From assembly GCA_021802115.1 (NCBI GenBank), contig JAKABA010000001.1, positions 119,306 to 183,305 of the forward strand: 64,000 bases of DNA, in the 5' to 3' direction. The notes below the pieces were generated by a model. The model worked only from the letters and a program-made list of their open reading frames with translations. It had not been told where the DNA came from and ran no database searches. Below, one piece after another: positions 43,830 through 53,219 of the stretch. Position 1 is the stretch's first letter; each line of letters opens with the position of its first letter. The translations under genes and the position numbers were made by a program. The DNA is from a bacterium (GTDB lineage Bacteria > Chloroflexota > Dormibacteria > UBA8260 > Bog-877).

Positions 43830-44627
43830 ATGACCATGGCCGATCTAACATCACCCGTCGCGTCGGCAGTCGCTTCCGAAGTCCCCCTTCTGCGCCTGCG
43901 TGGCATCGACAAGCACTTCGGGCCGGTGCAGGCCCTGTTCAAGGTCGATCTGGAACTTCCCTCGGGCCAGGTAACCGCCCTGTGCGGGGACAACGGGGCC
44001 GGCAAGTCGGTGCTCACGCGCTGCATCGCGGGGATCTACCAACCGGACCATGGGGAGATGTTCTGGGAAGGCCGCGAGGTCCACATCCATGGGCCCCGTG
44101 ATGCCGCCGCCCTAGGCATTGAGGTGGTCTATCAGGACCTGGCTCTGGCCGACAACCTCGACATTGTTCAGAACATGTTCCTGGGGCGGGAGCGGGTGCA
44201 CCGGATGTTCATGGACGAGGACTCCATGGAGCGGTCGGCGGCCGAGACTCTGGCCAGCCTGGGGGTGACCACGGTGCGCTCCATTCGCCAGCCGGTGGCC
44301 TCCCTGTCCGGCGGTCAGCGCCAGGCGGTGGCAGTGGCCAAGGCGGTGATGTGGAACTCCAAGCTGGTCGCCTTGGATGAGCCGACCGCCGCCCTCGGGG
44401 TGGTCCAGACCCGCATGGTGCTCGACCTGGTAGCTCGGTTGAAGCAGCACGGGCTCGGGGTGATGCTGATCAGCCACAACCTCAACGATGTCTTCGAGGT
44501 CGCCGACCGCATCGCGATCCTGCATCTGGGCCGCAAGGTGGCCGAGGGCCCGGTCGCCCAGTTCGATATGCAAAGCGTGGTTGATTACATGACCACCGGG
44601 AAGTCGGCCCGCCATGCGCCGTCCTGA
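43830..44627 (+). CDS. Sugar ABC transporter ATP-binding protein (single domain)
   Basis: 265 residues. Walker A G-D-N-G-A-G-K-S (53-60), Q-loop in V-V-Y-Q-D-L-A-L, signature L-S-G-G-Q-R-Q, Walker B L-V-A-L-D-E-P-T-A-A-L and H-loop I-S-H-N-L. It is the single-cassette FrcA/XylG-like form rather than the duplicated RbsA type, so it should act as a homodimer. 134 nt after the binding-protein gene, past the hairpin, and 23 nt before the permease gene. Confidence 0.92.
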   Translation: MTMADLTSPVASAVASEVPLLRLRGIDKHFGPVQALFKVDLELPSGQVTALCGDNGAGKSVLTRCIAGIYQPDHGEMFWEGREVHIHGPRDAAALGIEVVYQDLALADNLDIVQNMFLGRERVHRMFMDEDSMERSAAETLASLGVTTVRSIRQPVASLSGGQRQAVAVAKAVMWNSKLVALDEPTAALGVVQTRMVLDLVARLKQHGLGVMLISHNLNDVFEVADRIAILHLGRKVAEGPVAQFDMQSVVDYMTTGKSARHAPS

Positions 44628-44650
44628 GCGATTCAGGGGAGACTGTCCAG

Positions 44651-46003
44651 ATGGCCAAGACTGAGGATGAACTGAGTCATGAGTCGGTGGAGGACGGTGC
44701 CGCCCAGGGCCCCTTGGTCGACCTCACCGCCGCCGCCGTGGACGCCGTCCCGCCGGAGATCGTCGCCGAGTCGCTGGGCCAGTACGCCCGCGCCTGGCTG
44801 ACTCGGATCGCCAGCGGCGACACCGGGGTGCTGCCGGTGGTTCTGGCCCTGGTGGTGATCGCGGTCGCCTTCGAGGTCTGGACCCAGGGACTTTTCCTGT
44901 CACCGGGCAACCTGGTGAACCTGTTTATCGAGAGCATGATTTTCATGACCTTGGGTATCTCCGAGGTCTTCGTGCTCCTCCTTGGCGAAATTGACCTCTC
45001 CACCGGCTACATCCTGGCGGTGGGGGCCGCCATTGCCGGGATCATGGTGCAGAAGCCGGGAATGGACTGGCCCTGGTGGCTGGTGATCATCGCCACCATC
45101 GTTCTCACCGGCTTGACCGGCGCCGTCTGGGGGACCCTGGTCTCCCGTCTGCACCTGCCGTCCTTCGTTGTCACCCTGGCCGGCCAGCTGATCATGTGGG
45201 GAGTGATGCTGGTCATCCTGGGGAATGCGGGGGTGGTCTCGATCTCCAGCTCCATTCTGGTCAACCAGCATGTGCTCTACGAGATCGTCAACGGCAACAT
45301 CCCGCCGCTGGCGGGCTGGATCGTGCTCGCGGTCATCGCAGGCACCTTCGCGGGCCTCTTCTGGACCCGCGACGCGAGTCGTCGCAGGCGGGGGCTGGTG
45401 GCACCGCCGCCCGGCCTCACCGTGCTGAAGATCGCGTTCCTGGTGGCCGCCGGAATCGCCGTGGTGGCCATCTGTAACGTCAACCGCGGCTCGGCGACAT
45501 CACTCGTACAGGGCGTTCCGTGGGTGGTGCCGATCGTGTTCGTGGTGGTCATCATGTGGACCCTGCTCCTGCAGCGCACCCAGTTCGGCCGCTACGTGTA
45601 TGCCATCGGCGGCAACCCCGACGCGGCCCGGCGCGCCGGAATCAGCCTGGTCAAGGTCCGCACCTGGGCCTTCATCCTGACCGGAGCCACCGCCGGCTTC
45701 GCCGGAATTCTGTACCTCTCCTGGCAGGGCGGCACCTCCACCAACGTCAACGGCGGCCAGTACGTTCTCTATGGCATCGCGGCCGCGGTCATTGGTGGCA
45801 CCAGCCTCTTCGGAGGTCGGGGCAAGGTGGCTCATGCGGTCCTCGGGGGCCTGGTCATCGGGGCCATCTATAACGGCCTCTACCTGCAGGGCGTCCAGGT
45901 GCAGTGGCAGCTGATCGCCACCGGCCTGGTCTTGGTGGGTGCTGTCCTCATCGACACGCTCTCACGCCGGGGGACGTTGTCGGGGAGTTCGCTCCGGATC
46001 TGA
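44651..46003 (+). CDS. Sugar ABC transporter permease (XylH-like)
   Basis: 450 residues with about 10-12 TM helices. The conserved cytoplasmic/loop segment G-E-I-D-L-S-T-G-Y is present, and the C-terminal half has G-G-N-P-D-A-A-R-R-A-G-I and G-G-T-S-L-F-G-G-R-G, both typical of BPD_transp_2 permeases of xylose/ribose systems. A 60-residue acidic N-terminal extension and an Arg-rich insertion (D-A-S-R-R-R-R-G, about 240) make it longer than RbsC, as in XylH. Substrate probably a pentose or related monosaccharide (inference). Confidence 0.9.
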   Translation: MAKTEDELSHESVEDGAAQGPLVDLTAAAVDAVPPEIVAESLGQYARAWLTRIASGDTGVLPVVLALVVIAVAFEVWTQGLFLSPGNLVNLFIESMIFMTLGISEVFVLLLGEIDLSTGYILAVGAAIAGIMVQKPGMDWPWWLVIIATIVLTGLTGAVWGTLVSRLHLPSFVVTLAGQLIMWGVMLVILGNAGVVSISSSILVNQHVLYEIVNGNIPPLAGWIVLAVIAGTFAGLFWTRDASRRRRGLVAPPPGLTVLKIAFLVAAGIAVVAICNVNRGSATSLVQGVPWVVPIVFVVVIMWTLLLQRTQFGRYVYAIGGNPDAARRAGISLVKVRTWAFILTGATAGFAGILYLSWQGGTSTNVNGGQYVLYGIAAAVIGGTSLFGGRGKVAHAVLGGLVIGAIYNGLYLQGVQVQWQLIATGLVLVGAVLIDTLSRRGTLSGSSLRI

Positions 46004-46282
46004 GTGCCATGAAGCAAGGGCGACCGAGGAGCAGGTTGGACGGTGCCCCGCACCGGCCGGAGGGTTGGCCTGACGCGGTACCGGTGGCCGTGACCTGGAG
46101 GCGCGTCATCTGCTGGCGCCTATCCGGTGCCCGGCGGAACTCTCCACGTCGGCGGCCAGGGCGCGCCAGGTTGTCCAGTTGGTAGCGGGCGCCGAAGGCT
46201 GGCTCATCCCGGGGCTGCCCACTGATCAAGGGCGCCCGGCCAGAGCTGGCACCAGGTTGGGCTCGGATCCCGGCCTCAGCTG

Positions 46283-47632
46283 ATGGCGAGAACGGAGCGG
46301 GGAGCCACCCAGGAGGCGGTGCGCCGCCACAATCTGGCGACCCTGCTCGGGCACCTGCACCGTTACGGGCCGACCTCGCAGGCGCGGTTGACCAAGCTGC
46401 TGGGCCTGAACCGCGCCACCATCGGAGCTCTAGTCGACGAGCTGGTCGACCGCAGCCTGGTCGCTGAGGCGGCGGAACCGGAGCGCGGGAACAGAGGCCG
46501 TCCGTCCAAGGTGGTGGCGGTGCGGAGCGACACCATCGCGGTGGTCGCCGTGGAGATTGGAGTGGACGCGATCCGGCTGGCCCTGGTCAGCCTGGGCGGC
46601 CTGGTCATCGACAGCGATGGCGCGACCCTGTTGACCGACGCTGATCGCGAACTTGACTTGGTGGTTGAGGTTGTCGCTGAGCTGGCAACCCGCCTGATGA
46701 CAAGGTCGCTCGGGGCGCGCATCCCGGTCGGGATGGGAGTGGCGGTGCCGGGGGCGGTCAGCCCGGGTGGCAGCATGGTCAACTTCGCCCCCAACCTCGG
46801 GTGGCGCTATGTGCCTCTGGGGGAGCGCCTTCAGAACGCCCTGGGTGGTGAGATCGTGGTGCGGGTTGGCAATGACGCCAACTTGGGAGCGATGGCGGAG
46901 CACTCCAGGGGGGTCGCCAGCGGAGTCAACGATCTCGCCTACCTACATGCCGAGGTGGGGGTAGGAGGAGGCATCATCACCGCCGGCCAGATGCTGGAGG
47001 GATCCCGCGGTTATGGGGGTGAGGTCGGCCATATGCAGGTGAACCCCTACGGCATTGCCTGCCACTGCGGCGCGCGGGGCTGTTGGGAGACAGAGGCCGG
47101 AGAGGGTGCTCTGGTCCGGCGGGCAGGGTTGCCGGCCGGCGGCCAGGGAGCCGTGGATCTGGTGCTGCAGCGGGCGCGCGATGGCGACGCCACATGTGTC
47201 ACGGCCGTGGAGACCACCGCCCGTTGGATCAGCGCGGGGCTGGTCAGCCTGGTCAACTCGCTCAACCCCGAGATGCTGATCCTGGGGGGGATGTTCGAGG
47301 ACATCCTCGAGCTGGCCAAGCCAACTCTGGTGGAACAGCTACGGATCGGGGTCTACGACTCGGAGCAGCTGCCGGTGGCAGTGGTCAGACCCAAGTTCGG
47401 GCGCGAGGCCGTGCTCATGGGGGCGGCCGAGCTGGCGCTGCAGGTGGTGCTCCTCGACCCGGCGGTGCTTCCTGTGGTCGGAGAGGGGACACCAGCCGTG
47501 CTCGGGACGGTCCGCCCTGGGCCGGCCATGGTCAAGCTGACGGCGCGGCGCCGGTCACGACCAGCGCTTCGGGCCCACGCCCCTGCGGTGCTGCGGCCGA
47601 TAGTCCCGCCGTTGCCTGAGCTTCCAGTCTGA
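46283..47632 (+). CDS. ROK-family transcriptional regulator
   Basis: 449 residues. N-terminal winged helix (18-80; S-Q-A-R-L-T-K-L-L-G-L-N-R-A-T-I), then a ROK sugar-kinase-like domain with the zinc motif C260-H-C262-G-A-R-G-C267 and ATP-site-like G-V-G-G-G-I. Resembles XylR/NagC repressors released by their sugar. Lying 279 nt after the importer genes, it is the best candidate to bind the palindrome at 42178-42196. The C-terminal 55 residues (Pro/Arg-rich) are an unusual extension. Confidence 0.9.
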   Translation: MARTERGATQEAVRRHNLATLLGHLHRYGPTSQARLTKLLGLNRATIGALVDELVDRSLVAEAAEPERGNRGRPSKVVAVRSDTIAVVAVEIGVDAIRLALVSLGGLVIDSDGATLLTDADRELDLVVEVVAELATRLMTRSLGARIPVGMGVAVPGAVSPGGSMVNFAPNLGWRYVPLGERLQNALGGEIVVRVGNDANLGAMAEHSRGVASGVNDLAYLHAEVGVGGGIITAGQMLEGSRGYGGEVGHMQVNPYGIACHCGARGCWETEAGEGALVRRAGLPAGGQGAVDLVLQRARDGDATCVTAVETTARWISAGLVSLVNSLNPEMLILGGMFEDILELAKPTLVEQLRIGVYDSEQLPVAVVRPKFGREAVLMGAAELALQVVLLDPAVLPVVGEGTPAVLGTVRPGPAMVKLTARRRSRPALRAHAPAVLRPIVPPLPELPV

Positions 47633-47717
47633 GGCAGCGGCCGGTTGGTCCAGCAGTCGCCCGGGGCCGGGGGCGGGGCCGGCGTCACTATTGCTGGGGC
47701 TGCCGGTCGCGCCGCGC

Positions 47718-48197
47718 TCAATCCTCCAGCGGCATCCCCGGCGCTCGATTTGGCCCGCCTGGGTTTCCCTGCCGGCTCCGGTGCCGGGCGCTGGCCCTGA
47801 CCCTGGCCTTCTCCCAGAGCACTTCCGACCCCATCAGGATGTCGGCGGTCGCGATGTTGGTCGCCAGCGGGACATCGTGGACGTTGCAGACGCGCAGCAG
47901 GGTTTGGATGTCGGGATCGTGGGGGTGCTTACCGAGGGGGTCGACGATGAAGATGACCGCGTCGACCTCGCCCTCAACCACTCGGGCGGCCATCTGAGCG
48001 TCCCCGCCGAGCGGTCCCGACTTGAGCCGATGGACCTCCAGGCCGACCTTCTCCTCGAGTAGGCTGCCGGTGGTGCTGGTCGCCAGCAGGTAACAGCTCT
48101 TCAGACGCTCCCGGTTGTAGGTGGCGAATGCCACCATGTCCGCCTTCTTCCCATCGTGGGCGATCATCGCCACGTGGGGTCGGGGCAGTGTCGCCAA
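47718..48197 (-). CDS. mgsA: Methylglyoxal synthase
   Basis: 159 residues from TTG 48195-48197 (GGAGG 6 nt upstream). Motifs match MgsA: I-A-H-D-G-K-K (H14, D15), A-T-S-T-T-G (phosphate site), G-P-L-G-G-D-A-Q with catalytic D66, and D-P-L-G-K-H-P-H-D-P-D. It converts dihydroxyacetone phosphate to methylglyoxal and phosphate, relieving sugar-phosphate stress, which fits a neighbour of a sugar importer. A basic, disordered C-terminal tail of about 30 residues is extra to the family. Confidence 0.9.
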   Translation of the reverse strand: MATLPRPHVAMIAHDGKKADMVAFATYNRERLKSCYLLATSTTGSLLEEKVGLEVHRLKSGPLGGDAQMAARVVEGEVDAVIFIVDPLGKHPHDPDIQTLLRVCNVHDVPLATNIATADILMGSEVLWEKARVRASARHRSRQGNPGGPNRAPGMPLED

Positions 48198-48464
48198 GAC
48201 CCACCTCCCTATGACCGGCCCATGGCGGGGCGGCAGTTGTTGATACCGGTACGAATCGCCCTCCCGGAATAAGGGTAACCGACGCCGGACGGCGGTGTGC
48301 TCCGCCCCCCGGATCGCGAGTTTGGCATCTGGTTCCTGGCGAGGACGAGCCATCGCAGTCTGCGCGCTCCGGGCGCTGTGCCAGGGGGTGGCTGCGGGTG
48401 TGGGCAGTGAGGAGGCGCAGGCGTTGGTGCCGAATCGGGCTTCGACCGGGGTGAAGGACGCCTG

Positions 48465-49226
48465 TCAGTTGCGCGTCAGGGTGTGCCCGAAGGCCGCCAC
48501 CTTGGCCAGTTCGTCCCTGGTTACCTGGTAGCACTCGCACGCGGCCGCCTCCAGGCCTCTGCGGTCGACGATCTCCACATGGCCCCGGCCGTAGCGGATG
48601 AGGCCAGCTGTCTGAAGCACCCCGGCGGAGAGCGTCACTGTGGCCCGCCGCGATCCCAGCATCTGGGCCAGGAACTCGTGGGTGATGAGGAACTTGTCGG
48701 CCCCGACCCGGTCGTGGCTCATCAGCAGCCAGCGGCTCAGGCGCTCCTCATTGGTATGCAGCCGGTTGCACGCGGCCGCCTGGGAGATCTGTCCAAACAG
48801 GGCCAGCACGTAGGTCTGGACCAGCTGCGCGATAGTCGGGCTGGTTGCCATCTCCGCCAGGAAGTTGTCGGCCGACATTGTCAAACAGCGGCCGGCCACC
48901 TGGGAGATGGCGCGCACGGCGAAGCTCCCCCCGGGGATCAGGGGGACCCCGACGATTCCCTCGTTGCCAACCGTGGCCACCTCCACGATTGCCCCATCCT
49001 CAAGCGGCGTCACCAGCGATACAACTCCGTCAAGAGGGAAGTAGACCGCGTCCACCGGCTGCCCGGGCTCGAAGAGCACCGTCTTGACCCTCAGGAAGGT
49101 GGGGGCAAGCTTGGAGTTGAGCCGGTCCCGGTCAGCTACCGGCAGGGCCTCGAGGATGCGGTTGCCGGCCAGCGAGCCATTGCCATTCCCGTTGACGCTC
49201 ACGCCCATCTCCTCGTGTCCAGTCAT
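48465..49226 (-). CDS. Crp/Fnr-family transcriptional regulator
   Basis: 253 residues from ATG 49224-49226; the frame could start at TTG 49280, but a TATAAT at 49280-49285 (minus strand) places transcription downstream of that. Cyclic-nucleotide-binding-like beta-roll (L-F-E-P-G-Q-P-V-D-A-V-Y-F-P-L-D-G-V-V-S-L) and C-terminal winged helix (I-T-H-E-F-L-A-Q-M-L-G-S-R-R-A-T-V). The cAMP phosphate loop (G-E-x-x) is not obvious, so the effector is uncertain; this subtype resembles soil-bacterial Crp-like proteins of unknown ligand. Confidence 0.88.
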   Translation of the reverse strand: MTGHEEMGVSVNGNGNGSLAGNRILEALPVADRDRLNSKLAPTFLRVKTVLFEPGQPVDAVYFPLDGVVSLVTPLEDGAIVEVATVGNEGIVGVPLIPGGSFAVRAISQVAGRCLTMSADNFLAEMATSPTIAQLVQTYVLALFGQISQAAACNRLHTNEERLSRWLLMSHDRVGADKFLITHEFLAQMLGSRRATVTLSAGVLQTAGLIRYGRGHVEIVDRRGLEAAACECYQVTRDELAKVAAFGHTLTRN

Positions 49227-49279
49227 GTGCCCGCTCTCCCCTGCCGCTACGCCGTCGTCGCCATGGATGGGAGACAACA

Positions 49280-49285
49280 ATTATA
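49280..49285 (-). promoter_or_regulatory. Possible -10 element of the Crp/Fnr-like gene
   Basis: TATAAT on the minus strand, 54 nt before the chosen ATG. No good -35 hexamer at 16-18 nt, so it may need an activator or extended contacts. Confidence 0.4.
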
Positions 49286-49916
49286 GGTGGAGGCAAGCGT
49301 CGCTGCGGCTTTTAGCGCGAGCTGCGCGGGGCGAATTGCCACGGGCCTGCTTGGCGCACGATGACCCGCCTGGACTGCGCCGGACTGGTCGCGACGGGTA
49401 CCGGCTTCGCCCGCCACACCTGTCAGCCGACGCCCTGAGCCGCGCCCTGGCAGTCGCCGATCGGCGCGGGTGTCCGCCCAGCTCGGAAGGCCAGCCGAGC
49501 CTCGATCCGTTGCGGATTCTGGGCTTGGCCATCGCCTCGGCGCCGACGGCGGTCCCGGGGGCGACCAGGGCCGCCCCTGTCGAGCGCTGGGTGCGTCCTT
49601 AGTACCCGAGCCGGTCCCGCGGCGACCGCTACCTGTGGCGATGCGGTCACGGGGCCGCCTGGGCTCGGCGCCGTCTCCTTCTGACCCATTGGGGGCGGGA
49701 GCGGTCCAAGCTTCGAGGTGGGGCAGGCACCTGTCGGCTTCGCGTCAGGTGACTCATGACGATCTCCGTACGGTACCGGACCGACATCGGGAATCCGGCC
49801 GAGCAAGATGAGGCTCGGAAGAAGACCAGCCTGGCCCGCCGACAATCAGGGGCCAATACCTCGGGAGTCCCTTAGATGCCTCACCCTGACCCCACCATCG
49901 CTGGCCAAGTCAGGCC
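49286..49916. other. Gene-free stretch of 630 nt
   Basis: Between the divergent Crp/Fnr-like and MarR-like genes. Several short frames on both strands look like GC artefacts; I see no RNA gene or repeat. Confidence 0.4.
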
Positions 49917-50558
49917 ATGCCCGCTCGGGCGATACCGGTGACGGACGCAAGGTCGACTCGGCCGGCCGGACTTGGCTCCACCGCAGGTTCCCTGGGTGGG
50001 TTGCTGAGCGCATGGCTGGGTCCGTTTGTCTCGGCAACGGCGCCGGGTACGTCCCTGCCGTCGCGTAATGGACTGCTCCTGACCGTCCATCAGATGAAGG
50101 CCGTCCGCAGTCTGCCCGCCGGCGGCCTCACGATGCGCGAATTCGCCCACGTTCTGGGGGTGAGCGCCGGAACGGCGACCGCGCTGGCGGACCGCCTGGT
50201 CAGGTCGGGGGCCGCAGAGCGTCTAGCTGAGAGCGACGACCGAAGGGTGGTGAGGCTAGTCCCAACTGCAGCTGGGCGCAGCACGGTCAGGGCGCACCAG
50301 GTTGCCCAGGACGCGGCGGTCGCGGGCTTGCTGGCCGCGATGCCCACCCAGTCTCACGCGGCTCTGGTCAGCGCCCTGGACTATCTGGCGAGCGCTTTGG
50401 GCGCTGGCCCCGTCCCCGCCAACTCCCGCCAACCCAACTCCCATTCCGCCCCGTTGGCTGCTGCTGTCCAGACCCTTCCTCGTGGTGGAGAGCACGACGA
50501 GTCCTTCCGCCGTAATGGCCATTCCGCCGGCCTACCTTCCCCGGACGTGAGGCCATAG
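49917..50558 (+). CDS. MarR-family regulator with repeat-derived C-terminal extension
   Basis: 213 residues. The winged helix is clear at about 57-125: V-H-Q-M-K-A-V-R-S-L, E-F-A-H-V-L-G-V-S-A-G-T-A-T-A-L and wing E-S-D-D-R-R-V-V-R-L-V-P-T-A-A-G-R. Dimer helices follow to about 165. The last 45 residues lie inside the first copy of the repeat at 50426-50838 and look non-native (Asn/Ser/Pro/His-rich), as if the repeat replaced the original stop. The N-terminal 55 residues are also atypical for MarR, so the start is uncertain. Confidence 0.65.
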   Translation: MPARAIPVTDARSTRPAGLGSTAGSLGGLLSAWLGPFVSATAPGTSLPSRNGLLLTVHQMKAVRSLPAGGLTMREFAHVLGVSAGTATALADRLVRSGAAERLAESDDRRVVRLVPTAAGRSTVRAHQVAQDAAVAGLLAAMPTQSHAALVSALDYLASALGAGPVPANSRQPNSHSAPLAAAVQTLPRGGEHDESFRRNGHSAGLPSPDVRP

Positions 50559-50838
50559 CTCCCCCCATTCCGCCCGTCGGCGCACCACCGCGGGTGTTGC
50601 TGGCGGGCGGAAACTTCCTCTCCCGGCCAGGGGAGCGACGGCGAAATCCGCCAACCCAACTCCCATCCGGCCCCTGGGCTGCCACTGTCCTCCAGATACT
50701 TCCCTGTGGTCGAGAGCACGACGAGTACGTCCTCTGTCATGGCCAGTCCGCCGGTCTCCCTTCCCCGGACGCGAGGCCAGAGCTCTCCCCATTCCGCCCG
50801 TCAGCGCACCACTTCGGGTGTTGCTGGCGGGCGGAAAC
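50426..50838. repeat. Two direct copies of a ~190-bp repeat
   Basis: Copy 1 is about 50426-50614 and copy 2 about 50648-50838, offset 222 bp. Shared blocks include CCGCCAACCCAACTCCCA at the start, GAGAGCACGACGAGT, TTCCCCGGACG, CCCCATTCCGCCCGTC and GGGTGTTGCTGGCGGGCGGA near the end. I estimate 75-80% identity by eye. No terminal inverted repeats or conserved frame were found. The copies may belong to a family dispersed in the genome. Confidence 0.8.
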
Positions 50839-51209
50839 GTCCCATCCACCCCACGTGATCGACAGCGGCGCCGGCTTGTCGCTGGGGCTCGGCGCAGCGG
50901 GGCAGGCACCGCGTTTAGCACCGGCCAGCAGCCCGGTCGCCCAGGTGGCTTGATCTGAAGACATCTCCGCCGGCCGACCTCACCATCGTCGCCATCGGCC
51001 TGGGTGCGTGGACGGTGGAGTGCTCGGCCAAGTGGCCTGGTCCGGGGCGTCCCCTTCTGAGCGAAACGCCCGGGTAGTAACGGCGTTAGTCAACCAGGGC
51101 GACTGCGGTGAGGCGCGGGACCGCGACAACGGCTGGCTCGCGGCCCAGCGGGACAAAGGCAGCCCCGGGCAGACTGCGCACTCGGCGACCACGCCAGCGT
51201 GAGACCTAC
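50839..51209 (+). other. Intergenic region before the acyltransferase
   Basis: No coding frame, clear promoter or further copy of the ~190-bp repeat was seen. Confidence 0.4.
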
Positions 51210-52454
51210 ATGGAGGGCTTGTCGGTGCCCTCGGCAAATCCCGCCGTCGGATCCCCGACGCTGCCCCCCAACCGGGGCGGCGGAGTCAGGCCCGGACGGA
51301 AGGCGGCCCAAGGGCCACCCAACATCCGGCTGGCGCCAGCCGACTTGGTGAGGGCGGCGGCCCTGTTCCTGGTCATCGTGATTCACGCCTCCCCATGGCC
51401 ATCGCACGCCACCGCCCTCGCCAACCACGTCTATTCCGGAGTCAGCCTGGCCGCCCGGGTGTCGGTGCCCCTCTTCGTGGTGCTCAGCGGCCTCCTGCTC
51501 GCCCACGTGCATCCGCGGGTCGACGCACCTGGCCGATTCTTGCTGCGGCGCCTGAGCCGCACTCTGCTGCCATGGCTGCCGTGGGCGCTGATTTACTTCG
51601 CACTGACAGTTGGGTTCCAGGGAATGTCCCCCGTCCCTTCGCAGGACTGGGGCTGGTGGGCTGGGGGTGCGGGCCACCTCTTCTTCCTGCTGCTGATCCC
51701 GCAGCTGTACCTGCTGTATCTGGTCTGGCCCAAGGGGCGCCGCAGCTCCACTGTGGCTCTGGTCGCCGCGATCGTGGTCCAGGTTTCCCTACAGCTGGCC
51801 CGGGTCGTCCTGCCGATTCACGGCGGCCTCGGCCAAATGGTCCTGCTCGACTTTGGCTTTGAAGAGGCTCCATTCTGGGTGGGGTACTTCGCCCTGGGCA
51901 TCTGGCTGGGTCTTCACCCAGGGTGGATGGCCCTGTCCCGCCGCTGGCTACTACTCGCCCTGCCGGCCACGGCCGGAGCTTTCGTCTTGCTTTTAGCTGG
52001 ACTGCCCGGTCGGATTGCCACCAACTGGGGTCCCTGGGTCCACGGGACTGGCGCCTTCCTGCGCCCGTCGCTGCTGCTCCTCACCGCCCTGGTCTTCTGG
52101 GACCTGTGGCTGGCCGGGCCCACTCTGATCGCGTGGGGCGGGCCGCGCCTGGACTCAAGCGTGCGGAGTCTGAGTCGCCACGCCCTTGGGATCTACATCA
52201 TCCACCCCGTCCTTTTGCTCGGGCTCGGGCCCCTTCTGGAGATTCTGCCCGGGCCGCTCTCGTTGCAGCAGCCCCTTCCAGGCTCGCTGCTGCCCATCTC
52301 CGTCATGGTCTTCGGCGCCCTCGGCTTCGGCTGGCTGGGCACCAGGGCGCTGGTCGTCAGCCGACTGACCGCCTGGAGCGTCGGCGAAGGGGCTTCCCCT
52401 TGGCGCCTGGCCTGCCCGGGATCCGGACCGGCAACGGGCCAGTTTCGAAACTGA
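51210..52454 (+). CDS. Acyltransferase family 3 membrane protein (OafA/YrhL-like)
   Basis: 414 residues from ATG 51210. About ten TM helices. The family start A-D-L-V-R-A-A-A-L-F-L-V-I-V-I-H-A-S (His in the first helix is the catalytic candidate) and R-F-L-L-R-R-L-S-R-T-L-L-P-W match acyltransferase-3 enzymes that add acetyl or succinyl groups to surface sugars, peptidoglycan or antibiotics. No SGNH domain is attached. A link to the glycan cluster at the left end is possible but not shown. Confidence 0.85.
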   Translation: MEGLSVPSANPAVGSPTLPPNRGGGVRPGRKAAQGPPNIRLAPADLVRAAALFLVIVIHASPWPSHATALANHVYSGVSLAARVSVPLFVVLSGLLLAHVHPRVDAPGRFLLRRLSRTLLPWLPWALIYFALTVGFQGMSPVPSQDWGWWAGGAGHLFFLLLIPQLYLLYLVWPKGRRSSTVALVAAIVVQVSLQLARVVLPIHGGLGQMVLLDFGFEEAPFWVGYFALGIWLGLHPGWMALSRRWLLLALPATAGAFVLLLAGLPGRIATNWGPWVHGTGAFLRPSLLLLTALVFWDLWLAGPTLIAWGGPRLDSSVRSLSRHALGIYIIHPVLLLGLGPLLEILPGPLSLQQPLPGSLLPISVMVFGALGFGWLGTRALVVSRLTAWSVGEGASPWRLACPGSGPATGQFRN

Positions 52455-52802
52455 AGGCGATCCCAGTCAGCCGGACATCCGCGGGAACTCGGACGGGGGT
52501 CACTCGGACCGCCCCGCGTCGTGCCCTGGATCTCGGCCCACGGCCGGCCGTGAGGGTGCCCCGAAGCTGGCCGGCCCTCCGCTGCAGATGGCTCGTCACA
52601 ACGAATTCGGCACTCTTCTGCAGCTGTACCTCGGGCGAGGCGCAGCCCGACCGGCCGGTTCACCTGCAAGCGCCATGCGCCGGCCCGAGGCAGACTATCC
52701 GGGGGCCGGCGTGCGGCTCGACCCCCGGTGATTGCCTGGGCGAGGCCAGGAGCACCCGTGAGGTTGGTGAAGTGGCGGCAGTGGTCGGCGCGGCAACTTC
52801 AC
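52455..52802. other. Convergent intergenic region
   Basis: Between the acyltransferase (plus) and YggT-like (minus) genes. No gene, strong hairpin or RNA seen. Confidence 0.4.
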
Positions 52803-53219
52803 CTACGCCGGCCGAGCTCCCCGGCTCCTCGGGGTAGCCACGATCCTGATCAGGCTGGATACGATCCAGGCCGCCACCGCGTAGACGACGATCGCCGCCA
52901 GGTCAGGCCAGTAGGTGACGTGCGCTCCAGGGGTGATGGTGGTCGAAAGGATGCCTCGGAAGGGCGCGGAGAGGGCGCCTCCCAGACTCCCGATGAAGGC
53001 CACAAAGCCGATGGAGTTGGCGGCAATCAGCTTGAAAATGAAGTCCAGGGCCAGGATGACCGCGACCACCCCGGCGGCCAGCCACACCAGCTGCCCCAGC
53101 CGGCTACTGGTGGAGGTCACCGGTCCCTGGCTGCGGTAGGTCGTGGCCTCTCGCCGGCCAGGCGACTCCTCCACCTGGGTAACCGTGCGTTCCTCATGGG
53201 GTGCCTCGGAATCGATCAT
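52803..53219 (-). CDS. YggT-like membrane protein
   Basis: 138 residues from ATG 53217-53219, with GGAGG 7 nt upstream. An acidic cytoplasmic N-terminus (1-40) is followed by a TM helix (L-V-W-L-A-A-G-V-V-A-V-I-L-A-L), the family-like segment I-A-A-N-S-I-G-F-V-A-F-I-G-S-L-G-G-A-L-S and a second TM pair (I-V-V-Y-A-V-A-A-W-I-V-S-S). Resembles YggT-type proteins of high-GC Gram-positives (osmotic or cell-division linked elsewhere). Stands alone. Confidence 0.65.
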   Translation of the reverse strand: MIDSEAPHEERTVTQVEESPGRREATTYRSQGPVTSTSSRLGQLVWLAAGVVAVILALDFIFKLIAANSIGFVAFIGSLGGALSAPFRGILSTTITPGAHVTYWPDLAAIVVYAVAAWIVSSLIRIVATPRSRGARPA

